DNA from: Carnegiea gigantea
Taxonomy: Eukaryota; Streptophyta; Magnoliopsida; Caryophyllales; Cactaceae
Direction: 5' to 3'
Length of the DNA: 64,000 nucleotides
Assembly: GCA_029747015.1 (NCBI GenBank)
Contig: JAKOGI010000568.1
Span: 311,501 to 375,500, forward strand
Positions 1 through 10,940 of this stretch are shown in pieces. Under the pieces are notes generated by a model, which saw only the letters and a program-made list of their open reading frames with translations, had not been told where the DNA came from and made no database searches. The translations under genes were made by a program, and so were the position numbers. The stretch's first letter is position 1. Every line of letters begins with the position of its first letter.

Positions 1-760
1 GGCCAACCTGAGGCTAACCCCAAGGTTCACATCAATGCTGTTTATACGAGAGATGAGGGGTTTGTGGAGAGTCCTGTGATGGTACTTCAGGAAGTGGCTA
101 TAGTTCCTATTTTTGCAGGAACAACTAAATTTAAGAAGGATGGGGCTTCGAATCAAGAACAAGAAGGTCATCAATCTCCTCTAGTCTGCCCTTATCCGCC
201 TCCTATTCCCTATCCTCAAAGGCTGGCGCGATCAAAGCTTGAACCCCGGATGGTTTGATTTCTTGATTTGCTGAAAAAGGTGAATGTTAACGTCCCCTTC
301 TTGGAGATTTTCAAGGAAGTACCATCATACCTGAATTTCCTAAAGGGGTTTTGGTCTGAGAAGGGTACGCATGAAAAAGTTTCAGTGGCTGTCATTAGTG
401 AGGTGTACAGCGCAGCTCTTCAGCGCGGGTCACTATCGAAGTTGCATGATCCTAGTAGCTTCTCTATCCCGTGCTCTATAGGGGATATGATGATTGAGGG
501 AGCCCTCTGTGATTTGGGCGTAAGTGTAAGCTTAATGTCTCTCTCCCTCTGCAAGAAACTGAAGTTGCTAGACCTGAAACCCACAACCACATCTATTCAG
601 TTCGCAGATTGCTCCATCAAGTAACCTATAGGTATCTTGAAAGATATTTCAATTCAAGTGGGTAAGTTTCTCAGCCCCTGTGACTTCATAGGTTTGGATA
701 TGGGTGAGAACCCCTCAATTCCTATTATCATTCATTTCAGTTATGTGGGGAGAGGATTGA
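1..760 (+). pseudogene. gag-pol remnant with aspartic protease (Athila/Tat type)
   Basis: Frame 1 reads through a proline-rich PYPPPIPYPQRLARSK motif (about 190-235), which in Athila-type polyproteins lies between gag and protease. It then reads a retropepsin core near 460-620: SFSIPCSIGDMMIEGALCDL followed by GVSVSLMSLSLCKKL. The active-site triplet normally reads D-(L/S)-G-A-S; here it is DLGVS. Further protease sequence (GKFLSPCDFIGLDMGENPSI) follows in the same frame. An in-frame TGA at 256-258 and TAA at 622-624 break the frame, so this is a pseudogene. The upstream gag part is outside the window. Confidence 0.75.
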
Positions 761-1776
761 CTTTTTCTTTTCCCCTCCGACCCCTATTGCCCCTCTAGTT
801 CGAAAAATCCCCACAGCCCCAATTACCTTGAGATTCATTTATCAGATGGGGATGGGATAGCCCAACGGAATTCCTATGCTGCATTTGAGCTAGCTCCCCC
901 AGTTCGTGCCTGTTCGGAAGGCCATATTATTCATCGTAAGGTGGTGATCAATGATGCTTTGCCACTGGAAGTTCCCTTCAGTTCGCTTGCACCATCACCG
1001 TCACGAAATACTTAAGGTGAAGCTCAAGCTTGGTACTTAAAACAAGCGCTTCTTGGGAGGAAACCCCATCTTTACTGCTTTCGGGAAAAAAAAAGAAAAA
1101 AAACACAAAAAAAAGAGAGAAAGTCAAAAAAAAATTTTCCAAGTGAACAGTATCCAGGCAACAACTAGGCCGTCGCCTGGGCTGCAGGCAAGCAAGGCAG
1201 CAAATCCAAGGGTGGGCGACGGCCAGCCAGCACCATCACGACGGGCTATCGCCAACTGTGCGATGGCCGTCGTGACCACCTTCCCATTTTCTTTTCTTCT
1301 TCTTTCCTTCTTCTCTTTCCTCCTCCTCTCCCCCTTGATAGCCTATCGCCCATTTCCTCTCTCTACTTGAGTTCCCCCCACCCCATTCCACCACCAATCT
1401 CACCCTTTCCTCCACCAAATTTCCCCCTTTTCCTTCAAATCCTTCACTCTTTTCATCTTTCCCTCCATAATCCTCCATTAATTCACCCTTTTTCTTCCAC
1501 ATTCACTCTATCTCTCAACCCCCAAACCCTAACCTCAAAGTGGCTTTTTCCAAATTCCGACCACTTTGAGTTGTTCTCCGGCCATTCCATTGTCGAATTT
1601 TGCCTCCCCACACTCCAAGCTCTCATTCATACATTTTTACACCATATCTTCACCACTTTCTCTCTCTACAAATTCAACTACCATTGAAGCTTGAGGAGAG
1701 AGAAAACTTCATCTTTTTGGGCATTTTCTTTGCTTGTGTGGTTTTTGGGTGCTCGTTGAAGTTGGGTTCATTGAAG
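761..1776 (+). other. pol C-terminal remnant and GC-rich spacer of the Athila-type element
   Basis: From about 800 to 1075 short coding-like stretches in shifting frames end with LGGNPIFTAF, which resembles the tail of Athila/Tat pol after integrase; the rest of pol is deleted. Next come an A-rich patch (about 1087-1135), a GC-rich segment with repeated GTCGCC/GGCGAC words (about 1165-1275) and pyrimidine-rich sequence (1280-1680). No intact gene is visible. The pyrimidine-rich segment makes long but unconvincing open frames on both strands. Confidence 0.5.
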
Positions 1777-3243
1777 ATGGGCCCTAAAAAAACCACCATT
1801 GGGCCTCCACGTTCAGGAGCTTCCAAGCGCACCAAAACGAGGGCTTTATCCTCCTCTGCCGCCGCCAATGCACCTCCTCCTTCGAACAGGGCCCAAGTGG
1901 CCCTAGGTAATCGCCCCCCTCCCCCACATGTGCTTAATAAATATGAAATTCATTTTAGCAATCAAAAACACATTGCTCACTTTGATTCGGTTGCTAATAG
2001 ACGAATTATCGAACCTAAGTATATGCATGTTGATATGTTCAAGAGTATGAGGTTATGGGATAACTTGCATGAGTTGCTTGAGGTTGCGAGGTGGGTAGAG
2101 TTCATGACTTTAGATAAGCCCTGTATGAGCGCCTTTATTGGGAGTTTTTAAGCTCCCTTAAGGTAGATTGGACTACCCCCTATCAACACAGACCTGTACA
2201 TATCCAATTTCGGTTTTTTAATCGATTGTTTGGGGCCAACCTTGCGGAGTTTGACCACCGATTGCATCTTCCTCATGGTGGGGTTTGGGCTGTTGGTCAT
2301 AAGAATTTCAATGTCCAAGACTTTTCGTATGAGATAACATGTGACAAGCATACCCTGGTCACCAATAACCACGGGTTTCGTGTGCCTTACAGTGCTAATG
2401 GCTCCAAAGCCACTTCCATTTGCAACCCCACCTTTAGGTACCTTCATATGTTGATCGCCAACACTTTCTTTCCTAGATATGAGAGCCAAGGTCGGGCCCG
2501 TTTGAGTGAGGTTTTCTTGCTATGGTGTATCCTCAAGGATGAGAACTTTGATACAGGGGCCTTCATTTTGCATCAATTGCTCTCCCAAACTTCCTCCTTC
2601 AAATCCCCTATTGCTTGTGGCGGCCTCATCACGGCCATCGCCTGTGCGTGGGTTTGGAAGCCCAAGTCAGGACTATGACCCCTTTGTTCTTGAGAGGCCG
2701 GCTCAATTTGGCCACTTGCATTTAGATGGAGATGTTTAAGATGCAAGGTGGCCGTGTTTTTGTCAATCACCATGGCCAAGCTCTTTTTCCCCTCCCCAAT
2801 CCTGCAAAGACCAATTGCACGGATGCCTCCAATTGGGTCTATAACGATGATATTGATGCGGAGTCTGATGAGGAATGCGTCCAACCCTAAGGTGGGGCTA
2901 TTGGAGGGAGTGTTGGTGGTGGTGGAATGGAGGATGTAGCCAGAGGTTTTGGGACGGTAACCCCCCGAGAAGGAGAGGTATGAGCCTCCATTAACTAGGA
3001 GCCGCACTGAGGCGAGTTCCATCAATGCATGGACGACCACTTCTCCCGCCCCAACCTAAGGCTCAATGCAATTGATGAGCGGCAACAGCAGGCCGATCAG
3101 AGTGAGCTGCTTCGGCGACAGATGGAGTTCGATCACCGATAGCGTAACTTTGAGCACCATGTCTATTATACTTATGAGCACCACCAGTGGCCCTACCCAC
3201 CACCTGATTGGCGACCTAGCAGCCCCCCAGGGCCCTATTGATT
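1777..3243 (+). pseudogene. env-like ORF (Athila ORF-1 family), frameshifted
   Basis: The ATG at 1777 starts MGPKKTTIGPPRSG, a basic N terminus, followed by a globular region (HFDSVANRRIIEPKYMHVD...) and, after a frameshift near 2145-2150, FNRLFGANLAEFDHRLHLPHGG and a tract rich in W, F and C ending near 2678. This resembles the 'Arabidopsis retrotransposon ORF-1' (ATHILA) family, found downstream of protease/pol in Athila elements. A second frameshift near 2660-2680 leads into an acidic, glycine-rich and proline-rich tail (ending PPPDWRPSSPPGPY, stop about 3243). No convincing transmembrane helix is visible. The frameshifts mean it is not functional here. The family call is from memory of conserved motifs. 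Confidence 0.6.
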
Positions 3244-5097
3244 GATGCACTATGAGTATATCCCCCATCCCCACATTTGCATTTTTATTCTATTCATTGG
3301 GAACAATGAAATGTTCAAGCATGGGGGAGTGGGTTCCATATTGCTATCTTTGAAGTGCATTTCATGGATATTGAGGTTGTGAATCTTATACATACACTTA
3401 GGCATTTAGCATTTTAGTTGCATGATTAGGATGCATTAGTTTCACTTTTGTTTTTACTTTTAGTTGAGCATGTAGTTTAGCATGTAGTTTAGTGCATTTA
3501 GGTTAGAAAATTTGCATCGTAAAAGAATATCTGTCAAGTTGGGCGCGCATAAGCTTTCGAGGTAACCCTTTTCACGCTACTCTTTATTACCCTTTATGCG
3601 TTTTATTGCTTTCCTAGTTAGTTTTACTACTTTCAGGAAAAAAAAGAAAAAAGAAAAGAAAAAAAGAGACTTCTTCCTGATTGTGAAAACCCCTCTAATG
3701 ATGATGTTCAAGGGGTGATAGCTCAGATGGCTTATTGTGGCGACTTGCGGTAAATGAAATTTGATTGGGGCCAAGATTCTTATGAAATGGTTGTGAAAAT
3801 ATTGTGATTGTTGGGCTTTTTGTGCTTGTGTATTTGCCTCTGTGAGTTGCTTTGATGTGAGATGGTTGAGCCGTGATTGTTGGCCAACCTTTTGAGGTAG
3901 TTTTGGATTGTGGCAGGCGAGACCCAATGAGACTTCTGAGCCTTGTTGACCATTCATTATACATGGTCTCGAACGTCCTTCATGAGTGTTTAACCCCCTT
4001 CTTGTGTGCATCTCTAGAACTTGGCTTGACTTTCTTCAAAATCGCATTTGTCTTGTGCTTAATGTTGATATGATTGAGGCATTTGTTTGACTTTTAACCC
4101 ATATGAGCCAAAAGCTACCTTGTGCATCTATAATCGCTTTGTTAACCCCTTCAGCCTTTTCCCCTCTTCACTTCATTCACCTAATATATACTAAACCCTT
4201 GGCCTGAATTGAACAATCTTATCCTATGCCAAGTTAGTAGAACAAGGATGTGATTCGTCTTGACTTGGGAGTTATGCTTGTGGTTGGCCCCGGTGGGTTA
4301 TTTTGTCTATTGTTAAGCTTTATGGGATTGGGAGTTTGGACTTCTCTATGACCTATGCCATTCATTCCACCTTTCGAAAAAACAAAAAACAAAGAAAAAA
4401 GAAGAAAAAAAAGAGCAAAAAGGGTCATATCAATAAAATGATTGGCATAGGAGGTTCCGTTCAAAAAGAAAAAAAGTTTTACTCCCTCTCCTTGTTACGT
4501 TTCGTTATAGATAGTAGCGAAAATTGCATGATGGTTTGGAGATGTTTTGATTGTTCTCTACTTGGCTGTTTAGCTCCTCATACCCAAATCACGATAATCC
4601 CCTTCCTTAGACTGTAACCCCGTTACAACCCTCGAAAAGCCCTCGTAATTGATATTTGAGCATTTGACTTCACTGATAGAGAATTGAGAGCTCCTGCAAA
4701 GCCTATAGGAGCTTATTTACACAAAGGGCGGTTCTGAGTGATCATTCCTAACTTAAACAGAGCAAGAGGAACGTTTCCAATTCCACCCTTATAGTGAGGG
4801 CTTGTCAGCCTAACTAGCTTACCAACAATTCGGGGAGACTGGGCATTTCTAAGCGATTCAATATGGGGCATTTACTCTTGCATTATGGTCAAGCGATTCG
4901 CATTCTAGCACATATGCTTTATTTGAAAAAAATGAATTTTGCCCCTGTCTTATCTTGTAGCTATGAGTTGCCACTTTTATCAATCTAGCTGTCACCTCTG
5001 ACCCGAGGAGGGTACTACACTGTGGCGAGTCTCTCCCTATTGATCTATAAGTTGGTAATCTTGCTTGAGGATAAGCAAGAAATAAGCATGGGGGAGT
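3244..5097 (+). other. Long 3' non-coding region of the Athila-type element, ending in the polypurine tract
   Basis: About 1.85 kb with no convincing coding frame. It contains two A/G-rich tracts (about 3638-3668 and 4376-4425) and ends with GCTTGAGGATAAGCAAGAAA and then AAGCATGGGGGAG, a polypurine tract of the type that precedes Athila/Tat 3' LTRs. A long untranslated stretch between the env-like ORF and the LTR is normal for this lineage. Confidence 0.65.
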
Positions 5098-6492
5098 TGA
5101 TAAACCTCAAATTTGACTCTTTCTGAACCCTTTTCTTGGTTCATTTCCCCTTATTTGTCCTTTAACATGGTGGGATTTGACCAAGTTTTGTCACCTCTAA
5201 GCCTATTCCTTTTTTCTAATCCCGTTCCAACTCTTTTACAGGTATTTTCCGAGTTATTGACGGAAGGGGAGCAGCTAAATGTGTAAACAAGGCAAAGTAG
5301 GAGCAAAGAACGTCACAGGGAGGCCCTGAGGGAGCCAATAGAGCAAGAAAAGCTAGAGTTCAAGGTGCACCGTAGACGACAGCCCTGGTCGTCGACACGT
5401 TGGCTGTCGACACACAGAAAAAGTGCAGCAGAGTTCCAGGAGGTGGCGACGGGTGGCACATTCTCCCAGGCGATGGCCAGGCCGTCGCCAAACCTACAGC
5501 CGTCACCTGGGCCCCGTGTTTTCCCCTTTTATTCTGAATCGTTTTATTTTCGACGGTTACGCGATTTTGGCTGGGGAGAAAACCTCTCAAAAAACACTTT
5601 TAAGTGAACTTTTAGGGTTAAGTAAGATTTGATTATTGGTTTATGGTTGAATTGAAGATTGTTCAAGACGCGGATTTCATAATTGATTAATCTAAGTTTG
5701 TTCTTCCTTTCTCTCTCCTCTGTGGTTATTCTTTTAGTTTTCGCTTTTGCTCAGGAGATTGAATTTTAATATTGAATTTGTTCTACACAATATGATTAGA
5801 GGTTAAATTCTTAATCTTGGATTGCGAGTAGTCCCTATTATGCGAAATTGGATCATGTTCTAGGTTTTTGCAAATTGTGCCCATAGTTGTGGTTTGAAAT
5901 CTCACTTGGTACGCCAGATATTCGATGAATTGCTCGAAAGAGATATATTCATGATTCTTAATTAAGGTTTAGGAGATCAGCGAAAGTTGAATCCTCTACA
6001 TAGAGCGACCTTGTGAGCAATTGAGCATCCTAACATGAGAATAGTTAGGGGTTCAATTGGGTGTAATGGGTTACTCAATCTTGTGGTTTTGTTGATTCTA
6101 ATTTCGTAAAAATAGATAATTAGGATTGATTAATCAGTCTAATGACCTTTGAGAGAAGGCATAGATGTGCTTTAATTTGTAACCATTCCATTTCAGTCAT
6201 TTGTGTGGGCAGATTTGCATGACCTAGTTTATATTCTAAAATAGCATAATAGTGCGGTGAATCCCAATCTGGAACCTTTGTCATTATTGAATTAGACATT
6301 TATATTAGTTCTCAGCAGATCAGAACTGCTACTTGGCATAAATCGACTAAAGTGAACTTTTGCCTGAATTGAGCGCTATAAGTCGAATTTGGTGATTGGA
6401 AACGAGTTCCTCGTGGACACGACCTTTACTTGTCGTTGCTAGTTGCAACTGGCACCGTGCACTTACGTTAATATTTTAACAACAACACATCA
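5098..6492 (+). repeat. 3' LTR of the Athila-type element
   Basis: Begins TGATAAACC directly after the polypurine tract and ends around AACAACACATCA, close to the usual Athila LTR end. The length is about 1.4 kb. It contains a GC-rich patch (about 5370-5520) with GTCGAC, GGCGAC and GTCGCC words, in otherwise AT-rich sequence. The 5' LTR and target duplication cannot be checked because the left end is outside the window, so the 3' boundary is approximate. Confidence 0.7.
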
Positions 6493-7189
6493 TTACAATA
6501 CCTATCAGTACAGTGGGAGACAAGGGAGCAATAACAGCCAGCAACATCAAATTACATTCCTTCAACTAGCCGTTCAGGACCACAACCTTGATTCTAAAGC
6601 TAATTTGCATTTTTATGAGCTTATTTTGCGCCTTAAGCTTAGGGTCTGTTCTTTTCGTAGGTAAATTGGGATGGGTAAAAGGGTGAAGTAGGTTGAGAAA
6701 CATTGAAGTAGGTTGAAGTGGGTTGAAATAGATTAACGTGGGTTGAATATTTTTTATGTGATAAATTAAACTTGGTTAATGTAACGCCCCCAACCCAAGG
6801 GCTAGGCGTGTTATCGTTTTTCTTGAAATTCTGGAAATTTAAATTTCGTTGAAGATGCTGTCAGGTGACAGACTATATGAATTTAGCATTGACACTAGAA
6901 CAACCATCACGTTCAATGCGATAGAGTCACTAAACTGATGATTTCACTACACCATACAGTAACAGGCTATATACAGGAATAGACCTCTTCGATGAAACAT
7001 GGAATGATAACCATCAGGCGAAACATGTAACTATGTCATGTGAATAATATACTAATGATGTAGCAATATGCGCTTTGAATTTCTCATGCTTGTTTATTAA
7101 AGTACAATATTTTACAATCCATCATATGGACTGAGATTCTTTATTGACCTAGTTCCTCTACCAGTTGATAGGGTTTTATAACGTATAAC

Positions 7190-8262
7190 TTTGAATTTCT
7201 GCCTTTTAGCAGACAATAAACATTGAACTTGAATTTCTGCCCTTTGGCAGAACAATAAACATTGAACTTGACTTTCCGCCTTCTGACAGAACAATGAACA
7301 TTGAACTTGAATTTCTGCCTTTTAGCAGAAAATGAACATTGATCTTGAATTTCTACCTTTTGGCAGAACATTGATCTTGAATTTCTGCCCTCTGGCAGAA
7401 CGGTAACCATTGAACTTGAATTGCTGCCTTTTGGCAGACAATGAACATTGAACTTGAATTTCTGCTTTTTGGCAGAACAAGACACATTGAACTTGAATTA
7501 CTACCTTTTGGCAGATAATGAATATTGAACTTGAATTTCTGCCTTTTGGCAGAACAATACACATTGAACTTGAATTGCTGCCTTTTGGCAGACAATGAAC
7601 ATTGATCTTGAATTTCTGCCTTTTGGCAGAACAATAAACATTGAACTTGACTTTCTGCCTTATGGCAGAACAGTAACCACTGAACTTGAATTGCTGCCTT
7701 TTGGCAGATAATGAACATTGAACTTGAATTTCTGCCTTTTGGCAGAATAAGACACATTGAACTTGAATTACTGCCTTTTGGCAGACAATGAACATTGAAC
7801 TTGAATTTCTGCCTTTCGGCAGAACAATACACATTGAACTTAAATTGCTGCCTTTTGGCAGACAATGAACATTGAACTTGAATTTCTGCCTTTTGGCAGA
7901 ACAATAAACATTGAACTTGACTTTCTGCCTTCTGACAGAACAGTAAACATTGAACTTGAATTGCTGCCTTTTGGCATACAATGAATATTGAACTTGAATT
8001 TCTGCCTTTTGGCAGAACAATACACATTGAACTTGAATTGTTGCCTTTTGGTAGACAATGAACATTAAACTTGAATTTCTGTGTTTTGGCAGACAATGAC
8101 CATTGAACTTGAATTTCTGCCTTTTGGCAGAACAATAAATATTAAACTTGAATTTCTGCCTTTTGGCAGGACAATAAACATTGAACTTGAATTGCTGCCT
8201 TTTGGCAGACAATGAACATTGAATTTGAATTTCTGCCTTTTGGCAGAACAATAAACATTCAA
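7190..8262. repeat. Hairpin minisatellite, 38/39-bp unit (LTR copy 1)
   Basis: Roughly 27 tandem units, each with CATTGAACTTGAATTTCTGC then CTTTTGGCAGA. Each unit has a perfect short inverted repeat, TCTGCC-TTTT-GGCAGA (6-7 bp stem, 4-nt loop). Units alternate between a 39-bp type (AGAACAATAAACATT) and a 38-bp type (AGACAATGAACATT, with GCTGCC for TCTGCC), giving a dimeric higher-order period of about 77 bp. Because one unit length is divisible by three, long open frames arise on the minus strand; they are by-products. Confidence 0.9.
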
Positions 8263-9302
8263 TAATCGATAAACTTTCCATAAACTTGTAATAATCAATA
8301 TACTTTCAATAAACCTTCAATAATCGATAAACTTTTTATAAACTTGCAATAATTAATAAATTTTCAATAAACCTTCAATAATCGATAAACTTTCCATAAA
8401 CTTGCAATAATCAATATATTTTCAATAAACCTTCAATGATCGATAAACTTTCCATAAACATACAATAATCAATATATTTTCAATAAACCTTCAATAATCG
8501 ATAAACTTTCCATGAACATGCAATAATCAATATATTTTTAATAAACCTTCAATAATCGATAAACTTTCCATAAACTTGCAATAATCAATATATTTTCAAT
8601 AAACCTTCAATAATCGATAAAATTTCCATAAACTTGCAATAATCAATATATTTTCGATAAACCTTCAATTATCGATAAACTTTCCATAATTTTGCAATAA
8701 TCAATATATTTTCAATAAATCTTCAATGATCAATAAACTTTCCATAAACTCGCAATAATCAATATATTTTCAATAAACCTTCAATGATCGATAAACTTTC
8801 CATAAACATGCAATAATTAATATATTTTCAACAAACCTTCAATAATCGATAAACTTTCCATAAACATGCAATGATCAATATATTTTCAATAAACCTTCAA
8901 TAATCGATAAACTTTCCATAAACTTGCAATAATCAATATATTTTCAACAAACCTTCAATGATCGATAAACTTTCTATAATCTTGCAATAATCAATATATT
9001 TTCAACAAACTTTCAATGATCAATAAACTTTCCATAAACTTGCAATTAATCAATATATTTTCAATAAACTTTCAATGATCGATAAACTTTCCATAAACAT
9101 GCAATAATCAATATATTTTCAATAAACATTCAATATTCGATAAACTTTCCATAAACTTACAATAATCAATATACTTTCAATAAACCTTCAATGATCGATA
9201 AACTTTATTCCTCCAATTACTGATAATCAGGTCGAATTCTGAATGAACTATAATCAATAATTAATATATTTTCAACAAACTTTCAATGATCGATAAACTT
9301 TA
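8263..9302. repeat. AT-rich 58-bp tandem repeat (LTR copy 1)
   Basis: About 16 units of a 58-bp AT-rich motif containing AATAATCGATAAACTTTCCA, TAAACTTGCAATAATCAATA and TATTTTCAATAAACCTTC. Units differ by point changes (CAATGATCG for CAATAATCG, ACATGC for ACTTGC). The array is interrupted at about 9208-9250 by a short unique stretch containing GTCGAATTCTGAATG, then one partial unit follows. It directly adjoins the hairpin minisatellite. Confidence 0.9.
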
Positions 9303-9496
9303 TTGGACAGATTAGGGTTAGACGTGAACCCTTGCTTGCTTTGCTGGCCGCTGGGGTTGAGGGGGAAATCACGGTGGGGGGTCACGGGTTCCAAACCCTT
9401 ACCGCACCCCTTCCTCCCCCCTTCAAAGAAGGGGCTTTGGCCCCTTAAATAATAATAATTTCTTTTCTTTTTCCTTTTTCTCTTTTGTTATGGATG

Positions 9497-9722
9497 ATTA
9501 CCTCGTCACGTCATAATTAATACGAGATTATCCACTCGTCACATCATAATTAATACGACTTATCCACTCATCACATCATAATTAATACGAGCTTATCAAC
9601 TGGTCACATCATAATTAATACGAGCTTATCCACTCGTCACATCATAATTAATACGGATTTATCCACTGGTCACATCATAATTAATACGAGCTTATCCACT
9701 TGTCACATTATAATTAATATCC
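9497..9722. repeat. 33-bp tandem repeat (LTR copy 1)
   Basis: About seven units of a 33-bp motif, GTCACATCATAATTAATACG followed by AGCTTATCCACTC, with small length changes. It is the third distinct tandem array in this LTR, lying between the GC-rich patch and the LTR terminus. Confidence 0.85.
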
Positions 9723-9906
9723 AATGTTCGATTCAATAAATTGCAGGACTAGTCCAAAGGTTTGCCAGTCCAGTTATATTCGGGAGGCTGCTCAATGTAG
9801 TGTTCGATATAATTCTAAAATAGAAAGAATATTCTTTTCAATAAAAACAACACCTAAGCAGGCATGTCAATGTAATTTTTAACAATGTAAAAGGGCGGGT
9901 GTTACA

Positions 9907-10530
9907 TCCTTCCCCGCTTAAAAAGAATTTCGTCCTCGAAATTTCAAGGTTTATAGTTAAACCACCCACACATGTGCATACTCATGGTACGCTTTACATA
10001 ACTCTGAGCTAACTTAAGGATAACAATAAGTGCATGTTGGGATGCGTGGACGCCTCCCAACGCACATATCCATCCAAATTAAAGCCACGTCTGAGCGTTA
10101 CTAGCACTCATGCTAACGTGCATGTATAGGAGCGAGTGCTTAGTTCCCTTGACATGCATATAACATAATAGGATATTGGCTAAAACACTTCCAGTCAAAG
10201 GAAGTAATCACTGATCACTTACAACTTGTCATGAACACAGCAAGCAACATGTGCATCTTAACATGTAAGCATCGAAAACAGCATTGTAATCCATTGCACG
10301 TTTTGAGACGCAATAGTAAGGCTTGACTGTATAATGAGAAATGTCTTTTAATGCGCAATAAAACCTTTGACTCACTGAATAGGGAGACCTTTGACTTCCA
10401 ACGTCTCTAGAGTTCGATAGAAAGATAATTTAAGACAATAGAAAGATAGCTCATCTTGAAGTATTCTTATACCACTATATGCAAACTTAGGTCGCGGCCT
10501 ATGGTCGCAGGACCTTGCTCTGTTACCATC
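9907..10530 (-). other. Internal region (624 bp, non-coding) with PBS and PPT
   Basis: The only internal sequence of the satellite-bearing element. On the minus strand it runs from the primer-binding site TGGTAACAGAGC (10528-10517) to AATTTCGAGGACGAAATTC and the polypurine tract (9921-9907), a 3' end typical of Tekay/Del chromoviruses. No open frame of meaningful length is present, so gag and pol were deleted or replaced. Confidence 0.8.
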
Positions 10531-10940
10531 TGTAACGCCCCTAACCCAAGGGCTAGGCGTGTTATCGTTTTTCTTGAAATTCTGGAAATTTAAATTTCGT
10601 TGAAGTTGCTGTTAGGTGACAGGTTATATGAATTTAGCATTGACACTAGAATAACCATCACGTTCAACGCGATAGAGTCACTAAACAGATGATTTCACTA
10701 CATCATACAGTAACAGGCCATATACAGGAATAGACCTCTTCGATGAAACATGGAATGATAACCATAAGGCAAAACATGTAATTATGTCATGTGCATAATA
10801 TATTAATGATGTAGCAATATGCGCTTTGAATTTCTCATGCTTGTTTATTAAAGTACAATGTTTTACAATCCATCATATGGACTGAGATTCTTTATTGACC
10901 TGGTTCCTCTACCAGTTGACAGGGTTTTATAACGTATAAC

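Larger units (their letters stand above)
1..6492 (+). mobile_element. Athila-type Ty3/gypsy retrotransposon, 3' part
   Basis: The left end of the element lies outside the window. Visible in order are a retropepsin-containing gag-pol remnant (1 to about 760), a pol C-terminal remnant and GC-rich spacer, an env-like Athila ORF (1777-3243), about 1.85 kb of non-coding sequence, a polypurine tract (AAGCATGGGGGAG, about 5084-5096) and a 3' LTR starting TGATAAACC at 5098. Protease, then env-like ORF, then a long untranslated 3' stretch, then 'GGGGGAGT-TGATA' is the arrangement known for plant Athila elements. Reverse transcriptase, RNase H and integrase, expected between protease and env-like ORF, are absent, so the copy is internally deleted and non-autonomous. 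Lineage assignment rests on domain order and motif recall. Confidence 0.8.
6780..9906 (-). repeat. 3' LTR (element orientation) of the satellite-bearing retrotransposon
   Basis: 3127 bp. Shares end-to-end similarity with 10531-13408. Besides the three tandem-repeat blocks annotated separately, it holds a conserved non-repetitive segment (6780-7190) and a GC-rich patch (about 9300-9450) with a stem-loop AAGGGGC-TTTG-GCCCCTT near 9432-9450. It differs from the other LTR mainly in repeat copy number and in lacking about 20 bp just inside the GTGTTACA terminus that are present near 13380-13400. Confidence 0.9.

Noticed and set aside
1053..1502. Basic/charged open frames on both strands
   Set aside because: Produced by A-rich and C/T-rich tracts of the Athila internal spacer; no family motif.
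7190..8262. CRISPR-like look: short palindromic repeats at regular spacing
   Set aside because: The 'spacers' are near-identical between units, the array lies in a plant LTR and is duplicated in its sister LTR. It is a tandem repeat.
7112..8298. Long overlapping open frames on the minus strand (up to 319 codons) rich in repeated 'SSMFIVCQKA'-type peptides
   Set aside because: They are translations of the 38/39-bp minisatellite. The same repeats are open in several frames, have no natural start, and recur at 10863-11871.
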